From Bacillota bacterium (lineage in GTDB: Bacteria > Bacillota > Bacilli > Paenibacillales > NBRC-103111): a stretch of DNA of 64,000 nucleotides. Below are positions 32,791 through 40,650 of this stretch, in pieces. The stretch is from NCBI GenBank assembly GCA_023388055.1, contig JAEWGW010000016.1:310001-374000 (forward strand), given 5' to 3'. Numbering within the stretch: position 1 is the stretch's first letter; every line of letters starts with the position of its first letter. The translations under genes and the position numbers were made by a program. The notes under the pieces are model-generated. The model was not told where the DNA came from and made no database searches. It saw nothing but the letters and a program-made list of their open reading frames with translations.

Positions 32791-34149
32791 TTAATTCTTA
32801 AAGCTGTGGATAGGAGCGGGAATCCGGCCGCCCCGGTTGATGAAGGCGGCGCAGGAGAAGCTGTTCACCGGCATAACGGGGGCATACCCCAGCAGTCCGC
32901 CGAATTCCACCATTTCGCCCACTTCCTTGCCGATTACGGGGATAAGCCGGACAGCGGTGGTTTTGTTGTTCACCATGCCGATTGCCGATTCGTCGGCAAT
33001 AATGCCGGAGATGGTTTCCTTGCTGGTGCTGCCGGGAATGGCAATCATATCGAGGCCGACAGAGCAGACGCAGGTCATGGCTTCCAGCTTCTCCAGGGTA
33101 AGAGCACCCTTCTGTACCGCCTGGATCATGCCATGATCCTCGCTGACCGGAATAAACGCCCCGCTTAGCCCGCCTACATAAGAAGAGGCCATTACACCGC
33201 CTTTTTTCACGTTGTCGTTCAGAATGGCCAAGGCTGCCGTCGTACCGGGTGCTCCGGCCTCCTCCAAACCCATCACCTGGAAGATCTCAGCGATGGAGTC
33301 GCCGATTTCCGGAGTGGGAGCCAGGGACAAGTCAATAATCCCGAAGGGAACGCCAAGGCGCTTAGAGGCTTCCTGGGCCACCAGCTGGCCAACCCGAGTC
33401 ACCTTGAAGGCGGTCCGTTTAATCGTCTCGCAGAGGGTTTCAAAATCCTGGCCCTTGACCTCCTCCAACGCACGCTTCACCACACCGGGGCCGCTGACAC
33501 CCACATTAATGACGGACTCCCGTTCTCCGATCCCATGGAAGGCTCCGGCCATAAAGGGATTGTCGTCCACGGAATTGCAGAATACCACCAGCTTGGCGCA
33601 GCCGATGGAATCGCGGTCCTTGGTCAACTCAGCAGTCCGCAGGATAATATCGCCCATCAGCTTGACGGCATCCATGTTGATGCCACTGCGGGAGGAGCCT
33701 ACATTCACGGAGGAGCAGACCCGGTCAGTGACGCGCAGGGCCTCGGGAATGCTGTCAATGAGAATCCGGTCGCCTTTAGTGAAACCCTTCTGCACCAGGG
33801 CGGAGAAGCCCCCGATAAAGTTCACGCCCACTTCCTTGGCGGCACGGTCCAGGGTTTCCGCAACCGGCACGAAGGTGTCCGTATGCAGGCCGCCGGCAGC
33901 GATGGCGATGGGGGTGACAGAAATCCGTTTGTTGACGATGGGGACGCCAAATTGACGCTCCAGGTCCTCGCCGGTTTTGACCAGATGCTCGGCGGTGCGG
34001 GTGATTTTATCATATACATTCTGGTTAAAAATCTTCAAGTCCGCATGCGCGCAGTCCAGCAGGCTGATGCCCATGGTGATGGTGCGCACATCCAGGTTCA
34101 TTTCGCGGATCATCTTGTTGGTTTCCTGCACTTCCACCAGGGAGATCAT
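32791..34149 (-). CDS. PFL/UPF0210 family protein
   Basis: A 452-residue protein of the UPF0210 (DUF711) family, a glycyl-radical-enzyme-like fold of unknown function. Recognisable stretches are MNLDVRTITMGISLLDC near the N-terminus, VGSSRSGINMDAVK, FHGIGERESVINVGVSGPG and the terminal NRGGRIPAPIHSFKN. The length is full. It is almost always paired with the small ACT-domain protein encoded just upstream (23-base gap). A pyruvate-formate-lyase activity should not be assumed. Confidence 0.92.
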   Translation of the reverse strand: MISLVEVQETNKMIREMNLDVRTITMGISLLDCAHADLKIFNQNVYDKITRTAEHLVKTGEDLERQFGVPIVNKRISVTPIAIAAGGLHTDTFVPVAETLDRAAKEVGVNFIGGFSALVQKGFTKGDRILIDSIPEALRVTDRVCSSVNVGSSRSGINMDAVKLMGDIILRTAELTKDRDSIGCAKLVVFCNSVDDNPFMAGAFHGIGERESVINVGVSGPGVVKRALEEVKGQDFETLCETIKRTAFKVTRVGQLVAQEASKRLGVPFGIIDLSLAPTPEIGDSIAEIFQVMGLEEAGAPGTTAALAILNDNVKKGGVMASSYVGGLSGAFIPVSEDHGMIQAVQKGALTLEKLEAMTCVCSVGLDMIAIPGSTSKETISGIIADESAIGMVNNKTTAVRLIPVIGKEVGEMVEFGGLLGYAPVMPVNSFSCAAFINRGGRIPAPIHSFKN

Positions 34150-34172
34150 AGGAGCCCTCCTAAATTAGAATG

Positions 34173-34442
34173 TTAGATGCGGTGCATGATATTGAAAATA
34201 TCTTCGTGCTGCAGCTTGATCTCCACACCTAGGGTGCGGCCCACATCCTGCAGATCCTCAACCAGCATTTCGAAGGATTTGGTGGGTTCGGTAATATCCA
34301 CAATCATCATCATGTTGAAGTAGCCTTGGATAATCGTCTGGGAGATGTCCAGAATATTGACGTTGTGCTCAGCCAGGTACGTGCAGACCTTGGCAATAAT
34401 GCCAACCTTGTCTTTTCCCAGTACGGTAATAATGCCTTTCAT
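34173..34442 (-). CDS. ACT-domain protein (UPF0237)
   Basis: An 89-residue single ACT domain: ITVLGKDKVGIIAKVCTYLAEHNVNILDISQTI, then YFNMMMIVDI. ACT domains bind amino acids or other small effectors, and this UPF0237 member is the usual partner of UPF0210. It is transcribed first in a two-gene operon. Effector unknown. Confidence 0.93.
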   Translation of the reverse strand: MKGIITVLGKDKVGIIAKVCTYLAEHNVNILDISQTIIQGYFNMMMIVDITEPTKSFEMLVEDLQDVGRTLGVEIKLQHEDIFNIMHRI

Positions 34443-34594
34443 GCATACAGCCTCCTCAATATTCGCTCTTATCCGTTCGATGGCGAAGAGCCGATTTCAA
34501 TTATTATGTCAAATCCCGGCGCCGGGAGCAACAAAATGTTTTTTGTCAATCTGAATGAAAATCTGTATTCCGGTAAAAGAGAGGAGTGAGGATA

Positions 34595-35125
34595 ATGGCG
34601 GTTCAATTTCAATTATGCCAGCTGGACAAGGATTTTGATGCCTATGTAAAGTTTCTCAGCCGGAATTATGATGAGCTGAATTTACCTTATTCCTATGCCA
34701 TGATGCTTAATTTTTTTGCCAGCCCGCTAACCATGGGGAAAGCCATGCTGGCGTATCAGGAGGAGCCCTATACGGTGGTAGGGGCAGCCGGATTTGTATA
34801 CGGTACCTCGGCCAAGGACTATAAGGACCGGGAAATCTGCCAGATCGAGGTGGTTTATCTGCTCCGGGAATACCGGACGCCTATGGTGTTTATGCGGGGC
34901 TTGCGGGCACTTCTGAAGGAAATCCGTTCCGGAAACCCGGAGGTAACCACCATCCAGTTCTGGGTATCCGAACGGCACAAAAGCTTCAAGCGGCTCATCA
35001 CCCGCTTCTCCTCGCTGCCGGGAGCCTTGATGGAGGAGCGGGACGGGCTTATGCTGTATATGGTGCCGTTTGCTGAGCTGGAATTATTCAGTAGGCGGTT
35101 CATCCCCTTGACCAGCCCGATATGA
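34595..35125 (+). CDS. GNAT-like hypothetical protein
   Basis: A 176-residue cytoplasmic protein. The central part (VVGAAGFVYGTSAKDYKDREICQIEVVYLLREYR) has the beta4-alpha3 look of GNAT acetyltransferases, with CQIEVVYLLREYR where the acetyl-CoA loop would begin, but a clear Q/RxxGxG/A is missing. It could be a GNAT relative that has lost or changed activity. ATG 34595 is used; an in-frame GTG three codons earlier lies inside the ribosome site. A strong terminator follows. Confidence 0.6.
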   Translation: MAVQFQLCQLDKDFDAYVKFLSRNYDELNLPYSYAMMLNFFASPLTMGKAMLAYQEEPYTVVGAAGFVYGTSAKDYKDREICQIEVVYLLREYRTPMVFMRGLRALLKEIRSGNPEVTTIQFWVSERHKSFKRLITRFSSLPGALMEERDGLMLYMVPFAELELFSRRFIPLTSPI

Positions 35126-35128
35126 AAT

Positions 35129-35157
35129 AAGCCCGCTGCCGGCAGCAGCGGGCTTTC
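35129..35157. terminator. Terminator between convergent genes
   Basis: AAGCCCGCTGC pairs with GCAGCGGGCTT around a five-base loop. Confidence 0.85.
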
Positions 35158-35165
35158 ATTTTCTG

Positions 35166-35844
35166 TCATAGGCGCTGCAGAATATGTAGTCTTCCGTCGG
35201 GAGTCATTTCAGCATACGCAACCATCTTGGTGTCCGTCACACCTTGCTTCTCCAGCTCCCATTGGAGCCAGTTTTCCTGAAGGCCTGCCGCTTCCAGCTC
35301 TTCCACGCAGATTTCACCATTCTCAATTAGCCCAAGCGGCAGTACCGCCTCTTCCTCAGGCAGCTTCAGATCCTTCCGCGTAACGGTTTCATAGGCTGAC
35401 TTCCGCATCACGCTTAAAAGTCCCGTTGGTTTCATAGATGGCATATGCGACCTCGCTTACAGCGAAGATATCCTTGCTGCGAAGCATGGTCCGAAGCTGG
35501 TCAAAGTCCAGATTGTTGCGGTGCAGCTCCTTCACATCGATTTTCCCGTTGCAAATTAACAGGTCGGGTTTTCCCTCCAACGGCTTCCTGAATGCTTTGA
35601 CATATTGGGTCAGCTTATCGAAGGCAATGGACAGGATGGTCCATCCGGCAAGCGCCACAAGCAGCTGCAGAATAGTCTTGCTTTCATCATAGATGGTGTC
35701 TCCCACCAGATCTCCCAATATGACGGCGGATACAAAATCGAAGGGAGTAAGGGCGGACATTTCCTTTTTGCCGAGAATGCGAGTCATGGCCCACAGGCCA
35801 AGAAAGCCTGCAGCCAGCTTGGTGAGGATCTGAAGATATTCCAT
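35166..35844 (-). pseudogene. DUF421 (YetF-like) membrane protein, frameshifted
   Basis: The first part starts MEYLQILTKLAAGFLGLW at ATG 35844 (GGAGGG six bases before) and has three membrane helices and the DUF421 domain. It reads AYAIYETNGT and then leaves frame and stops at 35389. The missing C-terminal part continues in another frame, LSVMRKSAYETVTRKDLKLP to the stop at 35166. Removing one T from the TTTT run near 35412-35416 joins them into about 225 residues, the normal DUF421 length. It may be a real mutation, a phase-variable tract or a sequencing error. Confidence 0.8.
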
Positions 35845-35918
35845 ATCTATCCCTCCATGTAAAAAAATGAAGGACGGCAAAAGCCGCCTATGCCTTCCAT
35901 TAACCGTGCTGCCGGCCT

Positions 35919-35946
35919 TTTGTAACAAGCTTCCGTATGGTATAAT
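35919..35946 (+). promoter_or_regulatory. Promoter of the hypothetical gene at 36.0 kb
   Basis: TTTGTA and a perfect TATAAT are 16 bases apart, 43 bases before the ATG. Confidence 0.5.
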
Positions 35947-35988
35947 CACCGTTCCGAAAAATAGAAAAACAGGAATAGGGTGGAACTT

Positions 35989-36561
35989 ATGAGCCGTTTT
36001 TATTATCTTGCATCCCCGGTACCGCTCCCGTGTGGGGAAAGAGGCCTTGCGTTTACGATGAAGCCTTACAGAGAAGTGATTGCTTCACCTGAGCATCAGC
36101 TTAAACAGGAGGAATTGAGGCAATCGGGCACGGTTCCACTGGGGGATATTGTGGATCTGTCCCATCTGAATGACAAGCTTGTGATGGTGTTCGAAACGGA
36201 GGAGGATGCCGCCGGGATTGTGGTTCAGGAGCTCGGTGCCTACCGTGAAGCGGTCCGCCACCATTTTAAGCAGCCCTATGTCTATCAGATTTCTGCAGAA
36301 GGAGGAGGTTTTGAGATTCCAAAGAATCTACCGGCAGAAATGGCGGAGAATTTCCTCCCCACAAGGAAGTGCTGCCGGTTATTAGGGGAGCTGCTCCGTG
36401 AGCATGCGGTTCCCGGGGAATACTTCGAGTTTTATACCTGTTGGGCAGACGAAGAGGACTGGCCGCGGGCAAACAAGCTTGACCGGGATGTAGAGCTGGC
36501 TTCTTTCGTGTGGGAAGAGGGACTGCAGCCGCAGGAGAAGCAATACATCCGTATTTTTTGA
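35989..36561 (+). CDS. Hypothetical protein
   Basis: A 190-residue protein with no signal peptide or membrane helix. It contains VDLSHLNDKLVMVFETEEDAAGIVVQEL and FEFYTCWADEEDWPRANKLDRDVEL, an acidic alpha/beta protein I do not recognise. ATG 35989 is used with GGGTGG upstream; an in-frame GTG at 35980 overlaps that site. It has a good promoter and stands alone before the large RNA candidate. Confidence 0.7.
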   Translation: MSRFYYLASPVPLPCGERGLAFTMKPYREVIASPEHQLKQEELRQSGTVPLGDIVDLSHLNDKLVMVFETEEDAAGIVVQELGAYREAVRHHFKQPYVYQISAEGGGFEIPKNLPAEMAENFLPTRKCCRLLGELLREHAVPGEYFEFYTCWADEEDWPRANKLDRDVELASFVWEEGLQPQEKQYIRIF

Positions 36562-36673
36562 AATTCGGAGGAATTTTTAGACAATGGTAGAATAGGGGAG
36601 AATGATAGAGGTAATTACGCATAACGCTAAATAGTTGGAATTTTTAGAATTTTTAATATTCTGTAAATTCGTA

Positions 36674-37166
36674 TATAATCAAAGTACACCGAAGGCACCC
36701 AGTTGGAGGACAGGCCTAAGGTGATCCGCTCACCTTCTTGGAGGAGCAATCGAATCTGGAGAGGAGAGAGCCCCGATGATCTAGGTAAGCGATGCATACC
36801 GGATTTCAGCTGGAACCGGAAAGACGGAAGTGACACCGTTTTGGGGAACAGACTGAGGTATGCGGGAAACCAACTTCCCATGGATAATGCAATCCTATTC
36901 TCAATGCAAGGAAGTTCTTGCGAGGAAAGAGGGCGATTCCGATGGAAAGGGTAAGCGAAGCGTACGGATACGGTGAGACACGCCTGGAGTAACGTCTCGT
37001 GACAACGTTGCTCGTGATCGCCGGGTACGCGGGAACGCAAGACCAAATGAAAACAATCACCATGTCAAGGCCGTGGATTGTTGCTGGAGGAAAGATTCAA
37101 ATTGAATAGTTTGGTAAGTAATCAAAAATCCCCGTAGCCTGATTGATTAGGCAGCGGGGATTTTTC
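36674..37166 (+). ncRNA. Large structured RNA candidate (about 480 nt), family unknown
   Basis: A gene-free stretch that has a perfect TATAAT (36674-36679) and ends at a strong terminator. Nested pairings can be read: AAGGTGA/TCACCTT (36718/36730), GCATACC/GGTATGC (36794/36857), GGGAA/TTCCC (36864/36875), CTTGCG/CGCAAG (36917/37036) enclosing GGCGAT/ATCGCC (36932/37017) enclosing GAGAC/GTCTC (36975/36994), and AACAATC/GATTGTT (37052/37076). No frame longer than about 140 codons fits, and none has a ribosome site at a start. It is not tmRNA, SRP RNA, T-box or a recognised RNase P RNA by eye. Size and complexity recall the large ornate RNAs (OLE, ROOL), without a match I can name. Confidence 0.65.
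37124..37166. terminator. Strong bidirectional terminator
   Basis: AAAAATCCCCG pairs with CGGGGATTTTT, with an inner GCCT/AGGC stem. It ends the RNA candidate on the plus strand and the solute-binding gene on the minus strand. Confidence 0.9.
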
Positions 37167-37183
37167 CTGTTTGAGATTACAGC

Positions 37184-38695
37184 TTATTTTTTAACTTCTT
37201 TGTAGGAGGCATTGTATTCTTCAATGATTTTGTTGCCGCCGTCATTCTTCCACTTGTCGACGAGTTTTTGGAAGCCGGCTGCATCGATATCGCCAACCAT
37301 GTACTTGTAGGTCGCATCCTTAATAATGTCTTGGAGGATAGCTCCCTTTTCGGTGTAGGTCTTGGAATCCAAGGAGTTGGTCGGATTCTGAACGGCGAAC
37401 TTCACAGCATCATTGGACAGTTGGACCGCTTTTTCTTGTGTTTTCAGGTTGTAGTAGGTAGGCAGGATATTGGTGGTATCGGCAAGAGCTACAGTCAGAT
37501 ACGCCTTTTGCTCTTTTTCCAGCAGCTTGGCGTCGGTTACCGGTTGAACCTTGCCTTCTACCATCTTGTAGTGTTCATTTTCTACTCCGTACTTCAGCAG
37601 GTTGGCTACCTCAGGGCTAAAGAACTTGTCATAGAACGCCAGGATTTTCTTCAGCTCAGCTTCGGTTTTAACAGCGGATTTCGGGAAGACCACCAATGTG
37701 CCGTATCCCGGAATACCCCAAGTGGAGGCTGTTTTTTGAGTGGAGCTGGTGATTTGGTTAACAACGTCATAAACGGCGGTTTTGTTGTTGGCTTCCGTTT
37801 TTTGCTGCAGGGTTTGCACGTCCTGCATGGAGCCTACATACATACCGGATGCGCCGGTGTACATCAGGTTTTGCTGGTCTGTCTTACTGGTAACCGGGAA
37901 GTCCTGGTTGATCAGGCCTTCAGTGCGGAGCTTCTTGATGAAGTTCATGGTATCCATGTAGCCTTGGGTCATGAACTCCGGAACCAGCTTGCCGTCCACT
38001 ACGCCCCAGCCATTCGGTGTGCCGAAGTAGGCGGAAAGGGTTTTGAAGGAGCCGTAGATCAAGTCATTGCGGTCAGCCAACGGAATGGTTTTGCCGCCGC
38101 CCAGATTGGCTTCCTTGAATTTCTTCAGCATGTTATAAATATCGTCGGTGGTTTTCGGCTCAGCCAGGCCCAGCTTGTCGGCCCAGTCCTTACGGTAGAT
38201 AATACCTTGACGGGCGATGGGGCGCTCTTGGTACAAGGAGTAGATCTTGCCCATAACCTTGGTGTTTTCCAATACTTCAGAATTCAGACTCTTCAGGTTC
38301 GGATAATCCTTCAGGTAAGGCCCGATTTCCCAGAATTGGCCGTCCTTCAGCGTTTGTCTCAGCAATACGAAGGAAGACTGGTTCTTGAGATAAACCGCTT
38401 GCGGGAGAGAGCCGGTAGCCAAGGCTGCCTGGAACTTCTCATCATAGGAGCCGTCCGGTACCCATTGGAAGGTGATATCGCTGTTTGTCTTTTGCTCCAG
38501 CAGTTTCTCCAGCTTATCGGAGGGAACCTCAGGTGTGGAGAGGTTCGCCATAATGGTCAGCTTCAGTGGAGTGTTATCCACGGTAGGAGCTGGAGAGCTG
38601 GTGCTTCCGGTGCTGCTGTCGGAGCCTTTGCCACAGCCTGCTGCCACAATGGACAGGGCCATCAAAGTAATTGCAATTGTCTTTTTATTCTTCAC
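37184..38695 (-). CDS. Extracellular solute-binding lipoprotein (sugar ABC type)
   Basis: A 503-residue family-1 substrate-binding lipoprotein. The signal peptide ends in the lipobox VAAGC (Cys at residue 21), followed by a Ser/Thr/Gly linker. The body resembles LplA-type carbohydrate-binding proteins (GIIYRKDWADKLGLAEPKTTDDIYNMLKKF). No permease or ATPase gene is next to it, so it is an orphan here or works with components elsewhere. A CRE site lies just upstream, pointing to carbon catabolite control. Confidence 0.9.
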   Translation of the reverse strand: MKNKKTIAITLMALSIVAAGCGKGSDSSTGSTSSPAPTVDNTPLKLTIMANLSTPEVPSDKLEKLLEQKTNSDITFQWVPDGSYDEKFQAALATGSLPQAVYLKNQSSFVLLRQTLKDGQFWEIGPYLKDYPNLKSLNSEVLENTKVMGKIYSLYQERPIARQGIIYRKDWADKLGLAEPKTTDDIYNMLKKFKEANLGGGKTIPLADRNDLIYGSFKTLSAYFGTPNGWGVVDGKLVPEFMTQGYMDTMNFIKKLRTEGLINQDFPVTSKTDQQNLMYTGASGMYVGSMQDVQTLQQKTEANNKTAVYDVVNQITSSTQKTASTWGIPGYGTLVVFPKSAVKTEAELKKILAFYDKFFSPEVANLLKYGVENEHYKMVEGKVQPVTDAKLLEKEQKAYLTVALADTTNILPTYYNLKTQEKAVQLSNDAVKFAVQNPTNSLDSKTYTEKGAILQDIIKDATYKYMVGDIDAAGFQKLVDKWKNDGGNKIIEEYNASYKEVKK

Positions 38696-38719
38696 ACAAA
38701 ATCCTCCCCAAAATTATAC

Positions 38720-38733
38720 TGTAAACGTTTGCA
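38720..38733 (-). promoter_or_regulatory. CRE site (CcpA) with -10 box
   Basis: TGTAAACGTTTGCA matches the consensus TGWAANCGNTNWCA at 13 of 14 positions. A TATAAT on the minus strand (forward 38713-38718) touches it, so CcpA binding would block the promoter. Confidence 0.75.
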
Positions 38734-38952
38734 ATTATATATATTTGACATTCTATATATAATTCCTCTTTTTTGATTTCTTAAAAATTTCTTAAGATGA
38801 TACTTTTGAAGGGTCATGAAAAAGGGATCTATTTACCCATAGAAGAGACAAAAGAAGGTTGACATAGGGAGGAAATCAAGGGACAATATTCCTTACCCAC
38901 CAGAATATTGTAAGATCATCATACAGATATAGATTGTGGGTGAGGAGGAGCT

Positions 38953-39723
38953 ATGAACAAAAATCTTCAAAAAGCAGTATTGCTGGGTGCAGCATGTGTC
39001 ATTGCGGTTTTGCTATATCTACAGTTTAAACCAAATCCGTTTCCTTATACGCTGGAGTCGGAACATTTTACGTTTTATTATACGGAGATTGATAAAAGCT
39101 CCATTACCCAGGTCCGGGATAAGCTGGAGGAGAACTACAGCCGGATCGTGGAGGATTTGAAGCCGATATCCATGACCAAGGTTAAGGTGAAGATTTATCA
39201 GAACCTGGCAGCTTTTCATAAAGCTATTGACCGGGAGGATGCAGGAGATTGGTTGGTGGGAATTGTGATGGAGAAGGACGAAATGAAAATGGTGTCCCCC
39301 GGAAATGCAGGTTCTGATCAATCCTTTGAGGATATGCTGAATGTGGCGGTACATGAGTTCACCCATGTTGTTGCCTATAACATGACGGAATATCCCGCAG
39401 GCAATTCTATGAACTGGCTTATGGAGAGCCTCGCCTGTTATGAAGCGGGACAATTCAACGATCCAAAAGAGATGACGTTTATGCAGGAAGGACGTTATCC
39501 AACCTTTGCGCAGTTGACCGGCGGCGGGGAGCCATCCATTTACGCCTTGGGTTACACCATTATTGAATATATCAAGGACACCTGGGGGATGGAAAAAGTC
39601 CGTGAGCTTGTCACAAACTACGGAAATATTCCCGGAGCATTGGGGAAAACGACTGAGGAATTTGAGAAAGGCTGGCAAACCTATTTGCAGGAGAAGTATC
39701 TGAATTCCAATAAGAAATTATAA
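38953..39723 (+). CDS. Membrane-anchored gluzincin-type metalloprotease
   Basis: A 256-residue protein with an N-terminal membrane helix (about 8-25), the rest facing outside. VAVHEFTHVVAYNM is a zinc HExxH motif, and NWLMESLACYEAG about 30 residues later supplies the third-ligand Glu, as in MA-clan peptidases. The family is annotated as peptidase_MA_2-like. GTGAGGAGG precedes the ATG. Substrate unknown; the gene stands alone with its own terminator. Confidence 0.85.
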   Translation: MNKNLQKAVLLGAACVIAVLLYLQFKPNPFPYTLESEHFTFYYTEIDKSSITQVRDKLEENYSRIVEDLKPISMTKVKVKIYQNLAAFHKAIDREDAGDWLVGIVMEKDEMKMVSPGNAGSDQSFEDMLNVAVHEFTHVVAYNMTEYPAGNSMNWLMESLACYEAGQFNDPKEMTFMQEGRYPTFAQLTGGGEPSIYALGYTIIEYIKDTWGMEKVRELVTNYGNIPGALGKTTEEFEKGWQTYLQEKYLNSNKKL

Positions 39724-39763
39724 AAAAAGCCGGTCCTGCAGAAAGAAAGCAGGCCGGTTTTTT
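39722..39763. terminator. Bidirectional terminator
   Basis: AAAAAAGCCGG with CCTGC pairs with GCAGG and CCGGTTTTTT. It serves the protease gene and the convergent GntR gene. Confidence 0.9.
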
Positions 39764-39774
39764 AAATTGTTGAA

Positions 39775-40437
39775 TTACTGCACCTCCGGCTGCAAATACT
39801 CACGGAAATTCTCCTGCAGAAATTTGGAATTAATGTCCTCCCGGAGATGGCGGTCAATCAGCTCGGGAAGATGGGGCCCGTCCCCCTGGACCAGTCCCTC
39901 CAAAATCCTCCGGTGCTCCTGGAGAATAGCCTGGAGCTTTTCCTGCTTCAGCAGATGAAGCCTGCGGTACCGGGCATAGTGGACATTGGACTGCTGCAGC
40001 AGATTCCACGGGTACAATCGCCCCCCTAATTGAAAGAGGGTCCGGTGAAAAGCGTCATCGCTTTCCAGGAATTGTTCACAGGAGCTTTCGGCAGCGGAGA
40101 TGGCCTTCTCCTGGGCCTCCAAAATTTCCTTCAGCTCCAGTATACCCGGCAGTGGCAGCCTGCCGGAGAGGCTCTGCAGAATTTCCTTTTCCAGTACACT
40201 GCGCAGAAAAATCATCTGCTCCACCGATTCCAGATGAATATAGGAAACCACATTCCCTTTTTTGGGATAAATATTGATGTATTGCTCCAAAGCAAGCTGC
40301 TTGAGAACATCGCGGAGAGGTGTCCGGGAAATCTGAAATTGCTCCGACAACACCGTTTCACTGAGAACGGTGCCGGGCTTCAGCGCCAAAGTGACGATGT
40401 CCTGTTTTAAGGTCTGCAGTATCTCTTCCTTGCGCAT
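39775..40437 (-). CDS. GntR/FCD-family regulator of the uxu operon
   Basis: A 220-residue regulator. Residues 1-70 are a GntR winged helix (LKPGTVLSETVLSEQFQISRTPLRDVLKQL). The rest is an all-helical FCD ligand domain. AGGGGG lies seven bases before ATG 40437; the frame is open further upstream, across the operators. It is divergent from uxuA-uxuB, and palindromes suited to GntR binding lie on both sides of the intergenic region. A uronate or its breakdown product is the likely inducer. Confidence 0.87.
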   Translation of the reverse strand: MRKEEILQTLKQDIVTLALKPGTVLSETVLSEQFQISRTPLRDVLKQLALEQYINIYPKKGNVVSYIHLESVEQMIFLRSVLEKEILQSLSGRLPLPGILELKEILEAQEKAISAAESSCEQFLESDDAFHRTLFQLGGRLYPWNLLQQSNVHYARYRRLHLLKQEKLQAILQEHRRILEGLVQGDGPHLPELIDRHLREDINSKFLQENFREYLQPEVQ

Positions 40438-40476
40438 AAGAACCCCCTGTTCGGCCGGATAAGTGAACGCAAACAC

Positions 40477-40486
40477 TAGTATACAA
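40477..40486. promoter_or_regulatory. Operator-like site near the gntR start
   Basis: TAGTATACAA differs by one base from the site at 40611. It lies about 40 bases before the gntR start codon and could mediate autoregulation. Confidence 0.6.
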
Positions 40487-40570
40487 TAGATTACGGATCT
40501 CCGAAAGTCAGGAAAATTAGCGGACATATTTTTATTCAAATAAACGTCAATTATCCTGTCAATATCATGG

Positions 40571-40600
40571 TTGACACAAATCAGAATTGTCGCGTATGAT
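40571..40600 (+). promoter_or_regulatory. SigA promoter of uxuAB
   Basis: A perfect TTGACA and TATGAT are 18 bases apart. Confidence 0.75.
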
Positions 40601-40609
40601 CAAACTGAA

Positions 40610-40621
40610 CTTGTATACAAG
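40610..40621. promoter_or_regulatory. GntR operator downstream of the uxuAB promoter
   Basis: CTTGTATACAAG is a perfect 12-base palindrome just past the expected transcription start, of the TNGTNNNACNA type bound by FCD-GntR repressors. Confidence 0.7.
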
Positions 40622-40650
40622 ATGCTAATATGCGTAGGAGGAATCCGCAG

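Noticed and set aside
36900..36945. RNase P RNA, suggested by GAGGAAAG in the large RNA
   Set aside because: The following bases do not continue as the conserved GTCC segment, and the other RNase P signatures are absent.
37268..38776. 502-codon open frame on the plus strand
   Set aside because: It is the antisense shadow of the solute-binding lipoprotein gene, which has a signal peptide, lipobox and ribosome site; the plus frame has no recognisable domain.
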